A stretch of 41,541 bases of DNA from Candidatus Nanohalarchaeota archaeon (GCA_022729355.1 JALDAN010000003.1:1-41541); one strand, 5' to 3'; positions 7,900 through 15,895 are shown, counted from the first letter of the stretch. Numbers and translations are program-made. The notes: generated by a model not told the origin, from the letters alone.

Positions 7900-8277
7900 T
7901 CAGAAGTCTTTGAGGCCTTTCTGCTTCTCCTCTTCATCCCTGTAGAAATTATATTCACGTGCAATCCACCGCGTCAGGAGATTGACTACAGCATCCACTT
8001 CCCTATCCTTCAGTTCTCTGTCATCCGGAATCCTGTGTGTCAGAGACAGGCCTTTTCTGGATGCTGCGTGACATGCATGCATCGCTTTGTACACCGGATT
8101 CCCGGCTTTTGGTGTCTGAACACCATCGTTCTCAGGCCTTTCTCTCAACTTGTTCTCCACGATTCTGCGGGCCTGCTCCTTGATTTCCCTGATGCCATGC
8201 TGTCTGACGAGACGGTAGTCGTGCTCGTTCAGTCTTGGCATCTTGCTGGTGCGTCCAGGGAGTTTAAGTTTTCTCAC
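7900..8277 (-). CDS. DUF4186 family protein
   Basis: This 125-residue protein matches the DUF4186 pattern as I know it: an N-terminal LNEHDYRLVRQHGIREI helix, NDGVQTP, NPVYKAMHACHAAS, HRIPDDREL and a C-terminal VVNLLTRWIARE. Its biochemical role is unknown. The Cys-rich ATATCCRGC-like segment common in bacterial members is here HACHAASRKGL with a single Cys, so any metal site has probably been altered. The start is GTG 8277, with a TTTAAA box centred about 26 nt upstream. Met13 (ATG 8241) would cut into the family's N-terminal segment. Confidence 0.75.
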   Translation of the reverse strand: MRKLKLPGRTSKMPRLNEHDYRLVRQHGIREIKEQARRIVENKLRERPENDGVQTPKAGNPVYKAMHACHAASRKGLSLTHRIPDDRELKDREVDAVVNLLTRWIAREYNFYRDEEEKQKGLKDF

Positions 8278-8300
8278 AGAACTAAATGCTTTCTGAAAAT

Positions 8301-8306
8301 TTTAAA
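8301..8306 (-). promoter_or_regulatory. TATA box (TTTAAA) for the DUF4186 gene
   Basis: Centre about 26 nt before GTG 8277 on the minus strand. The remainder of the 8278-8527 spacer holds no gene that I can support; a second box near 8499-8506 probably serves the GTPase gene. Confidence 0.5.
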
Positions 8307-8527
8307 GCTCGATCAAGTCTACAGTCCTGCATCCATCTCATCGATTCACTGTTCCTCTGTCTTACCTGCTCTTCTCTCCTTTCAACGTATCTCTCGCTCT
8401 GAAAAACCAGTTTCTAGACTCCATTCAAATCTCAAAGAATCAAAGAACTTGCAGAAAAATTGAATAAAAAGCTGCTTAATCTCCCGGAGCGACGTATTAC
8501 TTAATTTTTACCAAGGAAAGAATTTGT

Positions 8528-9721
8528 ATGCCTTACAAAATCGGATTGGTAGGGAAGCCGAGCGTCGGAAAATCAACCTTCTTCAATGCTGCCACCATGA
8601 ACACAGTGGATGAGGCCTCTTATCCTTTTACAACTATAGAGCCAAGTGTTGGAGAGGCCTACGTCAGAGTGAAGTGTGCCGCACCGGATTTTGGAGAGGA
8701 ATGTGATCCGCGTGTAGGCTACTGTCATGAAGGAACACGTTACGTGCCTTTAAAGCTTGTGGACGTTGCAGGACTTATCCCTGGTGCGCATGAAGGTAAA
8801 GGCTTGGGGAACAAGTTCCTGACAGATCTTAATGAGGCAGACGTGCTCATCCATATCGTGGATTTCTCTGGAGAGACGGATATAGAGGGTGAGCCTACTG
8901 AAGGACATGATCCACGTGAAGACATTGATTTTCTTGAGGAGGAACTGGATATGTGGTATCTGGAGATCCTTGAGAAAGGAATCGATCGCTACGAATCCAA
9001 GATGAATCAGCAGGACGTTAAGCTGGAGGAAGAGCTTGCAGAGCAGATGAGCGCCTTCAAAACAAACAAGAACGAGATAAAACAGTTGATTCTGCAGGAA
9101 GGCCTCGAACTTGATCCTGATTCATGGAGTGAAGAAGATAGAGAAGGCCTCGCTCGAAGTATCAGGAAGGAGACAAAGCCTATGATCATCGCAGCGAACA
9201 AGATGGATACAGAGAAAGCGGAGGAGAACTGGAGAGAGATTACAGAGGATCCTGATTACAGTCATCTGGACTTTGTTCCTGTGTCTGCTCACGCAGAGAA
9301 AGCTTTGAAGAATGCAGATGAGCAGGACGTGCTTGACTACTTTCCCGGAGACAGCGAATTCATTATAAATGAAGATCTTCCGGAGGAAAAGGAGAAAGGC
9401 CTTGAAAAGATAAGAGAGTTTATAGAGGAGTACGGGAGTACAGGTGTTCAGGAGGCTTTGGAGACTGCTCTTTTCGATAAGCTTGGAGTGATGGCCGTCT
9501 TCCCTGGAGGAGCAGATGGTTTAGGAGATGAGCACGGAAATATTCTGCCGGACTGCTTCCTTGTACCAGAAGAATCAACTGCAGAGGATTTCGCTTACAC
9601 TATTCACAGCGATCTGGGTGAAGGATTCCTGCATGCTATAGATTGTAGAGAGAACAGGCAGATCGGTGCAGAACACAAACTTGATGATAGAGACGTTATT
9701 GAGATAGTTTCGTCAAATTAA
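8528..9721 (+). CDS. ychF: YchF/Obg-type GTPase with TGS domain
   Basis: This 397-residue P-loop GTPase is of the Obg-HflX superfamily. G1 is GKPSVGKS (9-16), G3 is DVAGLIPGAHEGKG (79-92), and G4 is NKMD (224-227), which predicts guanine specificity where bacterial YchF usually has NMNE. A helical insert (about 130-215) follows G3, and a TGS domain ends the protein (about 320-395, AVFPGGADG to DRDVIEI). Archaeal members are ribosome-associated. Cys residues cluster near 50-66. The start ATG follows a TATA-like TTAATTTTT at -25. The stop overlaps the next, convergent gene by 4 nt (TTAA). Confidence 0.88.
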   Translation: MPYKIGLVGKPSVGKSTFFNAATMNTVDEASYPFTTIEPSVGEAYVRVKCAAPDFGEECDPRVGYCHEGTRYVPLKLVDVAGLIPGAHEGKGLGNKFLTDLNEADVLIHIVDFSGETDIEGEPTEGHDPREDIDFLEEELDMWYLEILEKGIDRYESKMNQQDVKLEEELAEQMSAFKTNKNEIKQLILQEGLELDPDSWSEEDREGLARSIRKETKPMIIAANKMDTEKAEENWREITEDPDYSHLDFVPVSAHAEKALKNADEQDVLDYFPGDSEFIINEDLPEEKEKGLEKIREFIEEYGSTGVQEALETALFDKLGVMAVFPGGADGLGDEHGNILPDCFLVPEESTAEDFAYTIHSDLGEGFLHAIDCRENRQIGAEHKLDDRDVIEIVSSN

Positions 9722-10086
9722 GGGTTTGCTTTAAGCAGTAAAACTGTTGGCAACCCCATAAAAATTATAGTTACAAACCCTATGGTCGTCCAGAATTCCT
9801 GTCCAAGAGGAAATCCTGTAATAGGTCCTGTTGCAGCTATAAATATTCCTATAATACTGTAGATATCAAGTAAAAACTTGTATCTATCAGCTTTTCTAGA
9901 GTAAAACCCTCCAACTATCATAACAGCTCCGTACAAAGACAGTAAAATTGTAGCAGTAGTTGGGAAGGGAATCTCCATAATCGGCTGTGCAACAGATGGA
10001 AGAGCAATAAAAGACAGTCCAATCAATATAGCCGAAAGAGATCTCTGATCCATAAGTTTACTATACATCAAGACGTTGAAAAACAC
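9718..10086 (-). CDS. Small four-helix membrane protein, unknown
   Basis: This 122-residue hydrophobic protein has about four predicted membrane helices (residues about 17-35, 43-62, 70-90 and 97-117) with short loops. No motif was recognised. The initiator may be Met7 or Met12 rather than the first codon. It converges on the YchF gene, sharing the TTAA that forms both stop codons. Nothing in its surroundings suggests a role. Confidence 0.6.
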   Translation of the reverse strand: MFFNVLMYSKLMDQRSLSAILIGLSFIALPSVAQPIMEIPFPTTATILLSLYGAVMIVGGFYSRKADRYKFLLDIYSIIGIFIAATGPITGFPLGQEFWTTIGFVTIIFMGLPTVLLLKANP

Positions 10087-10151
10087 TTCGACTGAAGCCG
10101 ACTATACCATTAAAAAATCTGCCATCCAATCCAGATAATACACTGTAAGAA

Positions 10152-10225
10152 GGGCTCTTAGTTCAGCTTGGCGGAACGCTTCCTTGGCAGGGAAGAGGCC
10201 TCGGGTTCAAATCCCGAAGAGTCCA
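10152..10225 (+). tRNA. tRNA-Ala (anticodon GGC)
   Basis: A full cloverleaf is visible: acceptor GGGCUCU with AGAGUCC including the G3-U70 wobble that identifies tRNA-Ala, D stem GUUC/GAAC, anticodon stem CUUCC/GGAAG around UUGGCAG (anticodon GGC), and T arm UCGGG-UUCAAAU-CCCGA. The discriminator is A; CCA is not encoded. The variable loop and first T-stem base contain AGGCCT, the window-wide palindrome. Confidence 0.96.
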
Positions 10226-10256
10226 CTACTTTCCAACTTCAATTAATTCCACCAAA

Positions 10257-10347
10257 CGATTCTTGAAGGGCTTAGTCCTCAGGTCAAACAGAAATTGCAA
10301 AAACCAGCGATTCACTGACTTCCGGTCTCCAGTAGCGGGAAGAATCG
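10257..10347. repeat. Long-range inverted repeat, possible structured RNA
   Basis: CGATTCTT (10257-10264) is exactly complementary to AAGAATCG (10340-10347). A CTTCC/GGAAG hairpin near 10317-10341 competes with or nests against the right arm. It begins 31 nt after tRNA-Ala. It could be a small RNA processed from the tRNA transcript. It opens the 0.9-kb stretch to 11122 in which I find no convincing protein gene. Confidence 0.4.
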
Positions 10348-10575
10348 CCCGCAGAGGCCTTGTCTATGAGGCAGTTCTCGAAACATCATGCCTAAGCATC
10401 CAAGACGTATAAAAATACGTTTTTTACTGGATTTGTTGAGAATTGGTAGAGAATTAAGCCTATATAATTACTCTATTATTATAGAAACCTTAAAGAAATA
10501 TGAAATATATAGTATAGAAATCTTGAAGGATTCTATTAAACATTTAAAAATCTTCACAGTAAATTACCACTTGAG

Positions 10576-10695
10576 AAGCACGTAGGAGCAATAAGATATT
10601 AAACGTCTATGTGAGTGTAGACACGTGCTTGTCAGTATAGGAGGTTGATCCTCCCTGTTGTATCCGTGCGTGAAACGAATCTGAACAGGGAGGAT
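10576..10695 (+). ncRNA. Candidate structured RNA with alternative hairpins
   Basis: Three stems follow one another. AAGCACGT (10576-10583) pairs with ACGTGCTT (10623-10630), with GTCTA/TAGAC (10605-10609/10618-10622) stacked inside. GGAGG (10640-10644) pairs with CCTCC (10650-10654). The CCTCC also belongs to a perfect 12-bp inverted repeat, ATCCTCCCTGTT (10648-10659) with AACAGGGAGGAT (10684-10695). The last two hairpins exclude each other, as in a conformational switch. No known RNA family was recognised; SRP RNA and RNase P signatures are absent. The strand is unproven. Confidence 0.35.
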
Positions 10696-10773
10696 ATTTT
10701 GCTAATTTTTCTCCAGTTGTTTGCTTGCCTAATTCAGAGGCTTCTCAACTTTCATCGAAACCCTTTTCAGGTG

Positions 10774-10802
10774 GATCGAACACTCCTTACGGAGGCTCGA
10801 TC
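10774..10802. repeat. Hairpin with nested stem
   Basis: GATCGA pairs with TCGATC and encloses CTCC/GGAG around a TTAC tetraloop, with small internal asymmetry. It is part of the same gene-free, hairpin-rich stretch. Confidence 0.4.
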
Positions 10803-10814
10803 TCAATTTCTAAC

Positions 10815-10831
10815 GTGAGACTGAGTCTCAC
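10815..10831. repeat. Perfect 7-bp hairpin GTGAGAC/GTCTCAC
   Basis: Seven perfect base pairs with a 3-nt TGA loop, 12 nt after the preceding hairpin. A weak T-run (ATTTTTTATA) starts about 24 nt later, so it may act as a terminator on the plus strand, but the link is loose. Confidence 0.4.
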
Positions 10832-10971
10832 AGGTCTATTTTCAATTTCCAGAATTTTTTATACTCAAGCGTGTTCACGTGCTTTTACACAAGAATAGGA
10901 TTAAAAAACATCTCTTTGATTTTAGATTGAAGTAGAGGAAGCTGTGGAGGATTAACCTGAAGTCGTGATAG

Positions 10972-11010
10972 TATTACAACCCTCTATTTTTCGATCATAT
11001 CGTTGTAATA
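10972..11010. repeat. Perfect 9-bp inverted repeat TATTACAAC/GTTGTAATA
   Basis: The two arms are separated by 21 nt. A smaller GGTTC/GAACC hairpin follows near 11020-11040. It lies about 110 nt upstream of mgtE and could be an operator or an RNA stem. Confidence 0.4.
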
Positions 11011-11092
11011 ATTTCACCTGGTTCCAAGATCTCCGAACCACTGATTTCAGTTTCCTGGACGTGACTCACAGCTCTCTTCTACTTCAACAGAC

Positions 11093-11099
11093 CTTAAAT
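11093..11099 (+). promoter_or_regulatory. TATA-like box for mgtE
   Basis: CTTAAAT centred about 26 nt before ATG 11123. It supports the third codon of the ORF-track frame as the true, leaderless start. Confidence 0.5.
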
Positions 11100-11122
11100 T
11101 CCACCGAGACTTAGTTGTGTGT

Positions 11123-12100
11123 ATGGTCTCTGGAAAATTGACTGTAGGCGACTATCTCAGGGACGAGTACGTTACAGTTGATATTGAGGCCTCGAAGGAT
11201 GAGGCTCTGGAGAAGTTCCGCAAAAGTGATTTCGATGACAGGCCTTCTCTGTACTACATTTTCATTGAAGAGGAAGGCCTTTTCCGTGGTGTGGCATCTG
11301 TAAAGGATTTGATGAATGCTGAAAGCCTGAAGGACGCCATAGAGACCGATATTGTAAGTTTCAGGCCCGAAGATGATCTTGAAAACGCAGCTCGTAAGAT
11401 AGCCAAGTATGATTATCAGGCCTATCCTGTTGTCCGCGACAGTATTTTGCAGGGTGTCATCCGGCTTGATGAAGTGCTTGAACTCGTCGAGGATGAGGAT
11501 ACAGATGATATATTCAAAAAGGCCGGAGTAGTCGACGACAAACAGTTTTACAGAAGTGAAAAAATGCTTCATTCCTCGATACTGAAAGAAGTATATGCGA
11601 GACTCCCGTGGCTGCTTTTCGCATTGATAGGAGGCCTTGTAGCCGGAGGAGTGATCGAGGGATTCCAGGAATCACTTCAGACGGCAGTAGTACTGGCATT
11701 CTTCATCCCGTTGATTATGGATATGGGAGGAAACGTTGGAACACAGTCATCGACTATACTCGTTAGAGGCCTCACACTTGACCAGATACACGAAGACAAC
11801 TACACAGGATTCATAATGCGTGAAGGCCTCGCAGGACTTATTATAGGGCTCACAGTAGGCCTTCTCGGAGGAGCAGCGGCCTTCCTCTGGCAGGGAAGCA
11901 TCCAGATAGCAGCCGTCATCACGGTATCGATGGCGTTGACTTGCTTCACAGCAGCCATGATAGGATATTTAATTCCTTTAATAACCAATAGAGCTGGTAG
12001 AGATCCTGCTGCAGTATCCGATCCTATGGTGACAACTGTAAAGGATATAACAGCGCTGTTGATCTACTTCACGGTCGCCAAAATTCTTCTAGGGTTATAG
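11123..12100 (+). CDS. mgtE: MgtE-family magnesium transporter with CBS domains
   Basis: The protein has 325 residues from ATG 11123. Residues about 1-125 are a tandem CBS pair (LTVGDYLRDEYVTVD and DIVSFRPEDDLENAA) that senses Mg2+ in the family. The membrane domain (about 155-325) has five helices with the conserved MgtE signatures IPLIMDMGGNVGTQSSTILVR and DPAAVSDPMVTTVKD. The N-terminal MgtE_N superhelical domain of bacterial forms is missing, so this is the short archaeal type. It imports Mg2+, or possibly other divalent ions. The ORF-track start at 11117 adds two residues only. Confidence 0.92.
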   Translation: MVSGKLTVGDYLRDEYVTVDIEASKDEALEKFRKSDFDDRPSLYYIFIEEEGLFRGVASVKDLMNAESLKDAIETDIVSFRPEDDLENAARKIAKYDYQAYPVVRDSILQGVIRLDEVLELVEDEDTDDIFKKAGVVDDKQFYRSEKMLHSSILKEVYARLPWLLFALIGGLVAGGVIEGFQESLQTAVVLAFFIPLIMDMGGNVGTQSSTILVRGLTLDQIHEDNYTGFIMREGLAGLIIGLTVGLLGGAAAFLWQGSIQIAAVITVSMALTCFTAAMIGYLIPLITNRAGRDPAAVSDPMVTTVKDITALLIYFTVAKILLGL

Positions 12101-12162
12101 CAAAGAACCGGTTGCACCGTTAGTTACGGCATAGTTATAAAAATTCTAGTTCGTTGTTGGTT

Positions 12163-12471
12163 ATGGACGAATCAGAGTATCTTCTGAAGAAGACGTTGAA
12201 GGGTGAATCATATACTAACGCTATGGAGACTCTTTCCAGAGCCGGAGATGCTCTTTCACCCAGAGAAGTGAAAGACCGTAATGAAGATTACGATGACACA
12301 GACAGAATGGTAATCAAGGTTCAAAACGATCTGAAATACCTGACAGAAAACGGTCTAGCTGTAGAAACTTCTTTCAACAGATACGAGCTTACAAGCCACG
12401 GAGCAGAAGTAGCCAAACATATACTGGACGACAGCGAAACTGTAGATCATTTGCTCACAGGCGGATCATAA
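12163..12471 (+). CDS. Winged-helix DNA-binding protein, hypothetical
   Basis: From ATG 12163 the protein has 102 residues and the size and pattern of an archaeal winged helix: helices around MDESEYLLKKTLKGESYTNAMETLSRAG, a helix-turn-helix near ALSPREVKDRN, and a wing near LTENGLAVETSFNRYELTSHGAEVAKHIL. The phrase YLTENGLAV...YELTSHG is typical of MarR/PadR-like or phage-like archaeal wHTH regulators. A TTATAAAAA box centred about 24 nt upstream supports leaderless translation from this ATG rather than the upstream TTG. Its target is unknown; the convergent ABC exporter is the nearest candidate. Confidence 0.7.
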   Translation: MDESEYLLKKTLKGESYTNAMETLSRAGDALSPREVKDRNEDYDDTDRMVIKVQNDLKYLTENGLAVETSFNRYELTSHGAEVAKHILDDSETVDHLLTGGS

Positions 12472-12488
12472 ACAAGAATACAACCTTT

Positions 12489-13613
12489 TCATTCTCTGTA
12501 GACTTTGAGGCCTATCAAGACTCCGAATATGTTCAAAGCTGTCATCGATAGAAGCAGTTGAGGATTGTAAATCACTGACATGTAGAGCTGTGGGACAAGT
12601 ATGATGCTGACTCCTATCATGTACTCCAGGAATTTATTGGCGTGGAAAAGGCTTTCATTCGGTGAAAGGCCTGTTACTTTCACTGCTACAGCCATATTGT
12701 AGATAGTCATCGACGCCACCGTTGACACCGCAAGGATTAAATTGTCGCTGTAGAAGATGCCGGATACCAGTACTGCAACTACTCCAAGAGGAACAGCTGT
12801 ATACAGGAAGGCCTCCTTCTTCGCCTTTAATACATCAGATCTGTCCAGAGGAAGATGAGTGTAATCATCCAGCTCATCGAATCTGTTCAGCCAGTTGTAC
12901 ACTGTGAGGCCTACGAGCCCCATTATAACGCTGTAGGAAAGCAACGGATTCAACAAGAACATGTCAGTGACAGGGAAGTAAAGCACGAGCACCCAGTAGA
13001 AAGCTGTGAGGAGGCCTACTGAGAAGATTATCTTCATGAAGCCTCCTGATGATCTGTAGATGTCAAGTATGCTTTTGCTTGCCACAGGATTTAAGCGTTC
13101 TGAACTGTATCCCAGAAATTTACGTACTTTGATTCCCGAAGAAGTTGCTGTAAAAAGTGTACTGACCGCCATGGAGGCTACGAAGAGGCCTGCTGCCACA
13201 GGGATTACATGTATTTGAGATAGGCCTGTTGCTATCAGGAATCCTGCGATTAGTGGTATCAGCACCATCATGCTGTAGTATGCTACGTCTTTTACAACGA
13301 ATTCTGTGATCAGTCTCTTGGAGGAGACCGGTAGTGTTCTGGATGTGAATACGAGGTAGTTTGTTCTTCCAAGTATGTTTTTGAATGCGTCGCGGCTTGA
13401 AAATCCTGCTGCTCCTACCGCGAAGCCGAGGAAAATAGTGAGGCCGTAGACAAAGTTCTGAAGTGTTTCAATAGTTATAGTTGAGTAGTTGACGGCCGAC
13501 CAGTTCCATAGAAGGGAGAAAAACAGTATAGTGAAAGGAAATGCTGCGAAACTACGGCCTCTGTACATTTCGGAGTTCTTCCGCCATTCCTCCTTTATCA
13601 TCTTCCAGATCAT
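12489..13613 (-). CDS. ABC-2 type transporter permease
   Basis: This 374-residue membrane protein has a cytoplasmic N-terminus (MIKEEWRKNSEMYRGR) and about nine to ten predicted helices, typical of the two-domain permeases of ABC exporters. It sits 10 nt after the ATPase gene on the same strand, so the two form a transporter operon. Substrate not evident. The mid-protein loop (FDELDDYTHLPLDRSDVLKAKK) resembles loops of permeases that export ions, lipids or peptides. Confidence 0.8.
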   Translation of the reverse strand: MIWKMIKEEWRKNSEMYRGRSFAAFPFTILFFSLLWNWSAVNYSTITIETLQNFVYGLTIFLGFAVGAAGFSSRDAFKNILGRTNYLVFTSRTLPVSSKRLITEFVVKDVAYYSMMVLIPLIAGFLIATGLSQIHVIPVAAGLFVASMAVSTLFTATSSGIKVRKFLGYSSERLNPVASKSILDIYRSSGGFMKIIFSVGLLTAFYWVLVLYFPVTDMFLLNPLLSYSVIMGLVGLTVYNWLNRFDELDDYTHLPLDRSDVLKAKKEAFLYTAVPLGVVAVLVSGIFYSDNLILAVSTVASMTIYNMAVAVKVTGLSPNESLFHANKFLEYMIGVSIILVPQLYMSVIYNPQLLLSMTALNIFGVLIGLKVYRE

Positions 13614-13623
13614 GTAAAGGCCT

Positions 13624-14301
13624 CTACTTGGATGGGAAAAGTCTGGACTTCAGGTTTTCTACGTCTTTTATCTCCTCCTGTATCTCTCCATCCTTCAGGA
13701 AAAGCACTCTATCACACATCTCCTCAGCAAGGGAGACAACATGTGTACACATCACGACTGTTCCTCCCCCGTCTCTGAACTCTCTGAATATTTTCTTAGC
13801 CTCCTCCTGAACAAATGGATCGATATTCACCAGTGGCTCATCTATGAACACGAGATCCGGGTCATGAAAAAAGGCCTGTATAATCATCAGTTTCTGCCTT
13901 TCCCCTTTGGATAACTGCCTTGTCTGCTTCTCCATCTTACCTTCTAGGCCTAGTCTGTTGACCCACCTGCTTTCATCGATTTCCTCTCCACGGATATCCG
14001 AGACGTACTGAAGATATTCTCTACCTGTCAGGAAACTGGGAGGATCCTCTCTTTCCGGGAGAATTCCGAGGCCTTCACGCACCTTCACTGACTCCTTTAC
14101 AGGATCTTTTCCAAGAACTGAGGCCTCCCCGTCATCCGGCTTGGTCTGTCCTGTCAGTATATCGATCAGTGTTGATTTTCCTGCGCCGTTCGGTCCAAGT
14201 ATCCCTACAATCTCTCCCTCTTCAACCTTCAGGTTTACGTCTTCAAGGGCTTTTACATCTCCGAAGTACTTCTTCAGGCCTTCTGCCTTTACAGGAGTCA
14301 T
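13624..14301 (-). CDS. ABC transporter ATP-binding protein
   Basis: This 225-residue nucleotide-binding domain has Walker A GPNGAGKST (about 35-43), a Q-loop region near GILPEREDPP, the signature motif LSKGERQK (variant of LSGGQ), Walker B DLVFIDEP and the H-loop in CTHVVS. It energises the permease encoded 10 nt downstream. It is divergently oriented to the prenyl synthase gene, with 119 bp between the start codons. Confidence 0.92.
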   Translation of the reverse strand: MTPVKAEGLKKYFGDVKALEDVNLKVEEGEIVGILGPNGAGKSTLIDILTGQTKPDDGEASVLGKDPVKESVKVREGLGILPEREDPPSFLTGREYLQYVSDIRGEEIDESRWVNRLGLEGKMEKQTRQLSKGERQKLMIIQAFFHDPDLVFIDEPLVNIDPFVQEEAKKIFREFRDGGGTVVMCTHVVSLAEEMCDRVLFLKDGEIQEEIKDVENLKSRLFPSK

Positions 14302-14420
14302 CGTTGAATAATTGGTCAGAACAGTATTTTAATTGCCGGGTTGCTAAGACTAAACGATGGGTCAGTTCTTTAACTTTTGCCTCGAAGCTTGAATCATATA
14401 CAGGAAGGTCTAGATTTTTC

Positions 14421-15503
14421 ATGGAATCGGAAAAAAATGGCGAACACGTTCTTGCACACATAAAAGATGAGAAAAGACAGGTAACAGAGTTCCTTGACAA
14501 CTATCTGAAGGAATGGGAAGAAATGGAGCCTGATGCAAGCAGATGGAGACCTGACATCCGTAAAAGAATGCAGGAGATGGCGAAAGCCGGTAAAATCGTC
14601 AGAGGAGCTCTTGTAATCAAAACAGAAAAAGCATACAGCAACAGTCCGAGCAGCGAAACAGTCAAAGTTGCAGGAACAATCGAACTACTCCACACAGGCC
14701 TCCTGATGCACGATGATATAATCGATAAAGATGATCAGAGAAGAGGCCTTCCAACTTTTTCGAAACAGTACAGAGATCTCGGAAAAAAGGAGAACGTTGA
14801 CAACAGAAAGCATTTCGGAGATAGCATGGCGATCGCAGGCGGAGATATCGCATACTTCATGGGGCAAGGCCTCCTTGCAGATCTGGATATAAAGCCGGAG
14901 AAGCGCCGTAAAATCACGGAACTGGTGTTCTCAGAGTTCTCAGCTGTAGGCCTGGCAGAGCAGGTTGATATCTACTCTGGATACTCCAGAAACGAGATAT
15001 CAGAGGAGGAAATCATGCGGCTGTACAGAGATAAGACAGCTCGCTACACTTTCTCACTTCCTTTCAAGGCCGGTGCGATAATGGCAGAGGCCTCTGAAGA
15101 TGAGATAGAGAAGCTTTACAGTCTCGGGGAGAAGATCGGGATCATCTTCCAGTTGAGAGATGATGAATTGAGTCTTTTCGGTGACGAGGAGGAGACAGGT
15201 AAGTCACTGGGATCTGATCTGGAGGAGAACAAGAAGACTCTTCACAGACTGAAGTTTCTGGAGAAACTTCCGGAAGAAGATGTAGAGGAGATGAGGGAAA
15301 GACTGAGGAAGGATCTGACAGAGCAGGATAAGAAGGATATAATAGATAGGATGAATGATCTTGATGTCAGAAGCGAAGTAGAGAAAAAGATGAACGAACT
15401 GAAACAAGAGGCCTTTGAAGAAATAGAGGAATTAGAGGCTGACGAAGACTTCAGAGAGTTCCTGAAGTCCCTGACAGTGTTCTGCCTGAAGAGAAAAAAG
15501 TGA
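14421..15503 (+). CDS. Trans-polyprenyl diphosphate synthase (geranylgeranyl-type)
   Basis: This is a 360-residue isoprenyl diphosphate synthase. The first Asp-rich motif is HDDIIDKDDQRRG, and the second is LRDDELSLFGDEEETGKSLG followed by DLEENKKT. The family condenses isopentenyl diphosphate onto allylic primers to make C20-C25 chains for archaeal lipids. The ORF-track start at 14169 runs back antisense through the ABC ATPase gene. ATG 14421, with TCATATAC about 24 nt upstream, is the likely start. The C-terminus is unusually long, charged and helical (about 275-360). A second, divergent synthase lies at 37018-38436. Confidence 0.87.
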   Translation: MESEKNGEHVLAHIKDEKRQVTEFLDNYLKEWEEMEPDASRWRPDIRKRMQEMAKAGKIVRGALVIKTEKAYSNSPSSETVKVAGTIELLHTGLLMHDDIIDKDDQRRGLPTFSKQYRDLGKKENVDNRKHFGDSMAIAGGDIAYFMGQGLLADLDIKPEKRRKITELVFSEFSAVGLAEQVDIYSGYSRNEISEEEIMRLYRDKTARYTFSLPFKAGAIMAEASEDEIEKLYSLGEKIGIIFQLRDDELSLFGDEEETGKSLGSDLEENKKTLHRLKFLEKLPEEDVEEMRERLRKDLTEQDKKDIIDRMNDLDVRSEVEKKMNELKQEAFEEIEELEADEDFREFLKSLTVFCLKRKK

Positions 15504-15511
15504 ATACTGAT

Positions 15512-15895
15512 CTATCTGTGAGGCCTGTATGCAAGAACGTATACTGCTATAGACAGCAAGGCGAGGGAGAGAACTGTGAAGAATACGCTTTGAGGCATCA
15601 ATTCTTCTGTGGAGAGGCCTGTCATGTACATTGATACTGCGAAAGGTATGAAGACTAAGGCTTTCATCAATTCTACTGTCTTCTTGTGAGCACTTTTATC
15701 GTATTTTCTGCCAATTCTCAGTACGAGATGTATGAATGCGAGAAAAATCAGAAGCATGTTCGGCAGGACAACTGCTGTAGTTATATCACCCAGTTGAAGA
15801 GCATGAAAAACCCCTGTCAGGAATGATGATACAGCTACAGTTAACACTACCAATGTATCAAATACAATTCTTTTTGTCCTGAAATCTATTGCCAC
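15512..15895 (-). CDS. Small four-helix membrane protein, unknown
   Basis: This 127-residue protein has four predicted membrane helices (about 11-32, 37-60, 73-92 and 101-122) with a basic loop (RIGRKYDKSAHKK) in the middle. No family recognised. The start is GTG 15895, with GTTATAAAC about 30 nt upstream. It converges on the prenyl synthase gene with an 8-nt gap. Confidence 0.6.
   Translation of the reverse strand: MAIDFRTKRIVFDTLVVLTVAVSSFLTGVFHALQLGDITTAVVLPNMLLIFLAFIHLVLRIGRKYDKSAHKKTVELMKALVFIPFAVSMYMTGLSTEELMPQSVFFTVLSLALLSIAVYVLAYRPHR

Noticed and set aside
10388-10585. 65-residue ORF in the gene-free stretch
   Set aside because: It is AT-rich and basic (LSLYNYSIIIETLKK), unlike the acidic proteome, has no good start signal, and its end overlaps an 8-bp inverted-repeat arm. 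I treat it as chance.
10226-11122. SRP RNA, RNase P RNA or rRNA remnant
   Set aside because: I looked for the SRP helix 8 core, the RNase P P4 sequences and 16S/23S ends; the short GGTTGATCC resemblance to a 16S 5' end is not followed by further rRNA sequence.
14169-14420. N-terminal extension of the prenyl synthase ORF
   Set aside because: It runs antisense through the ABC ATPase gene and has no matching family sequence. ATG 14421 has a TATA-like box at the right distance.
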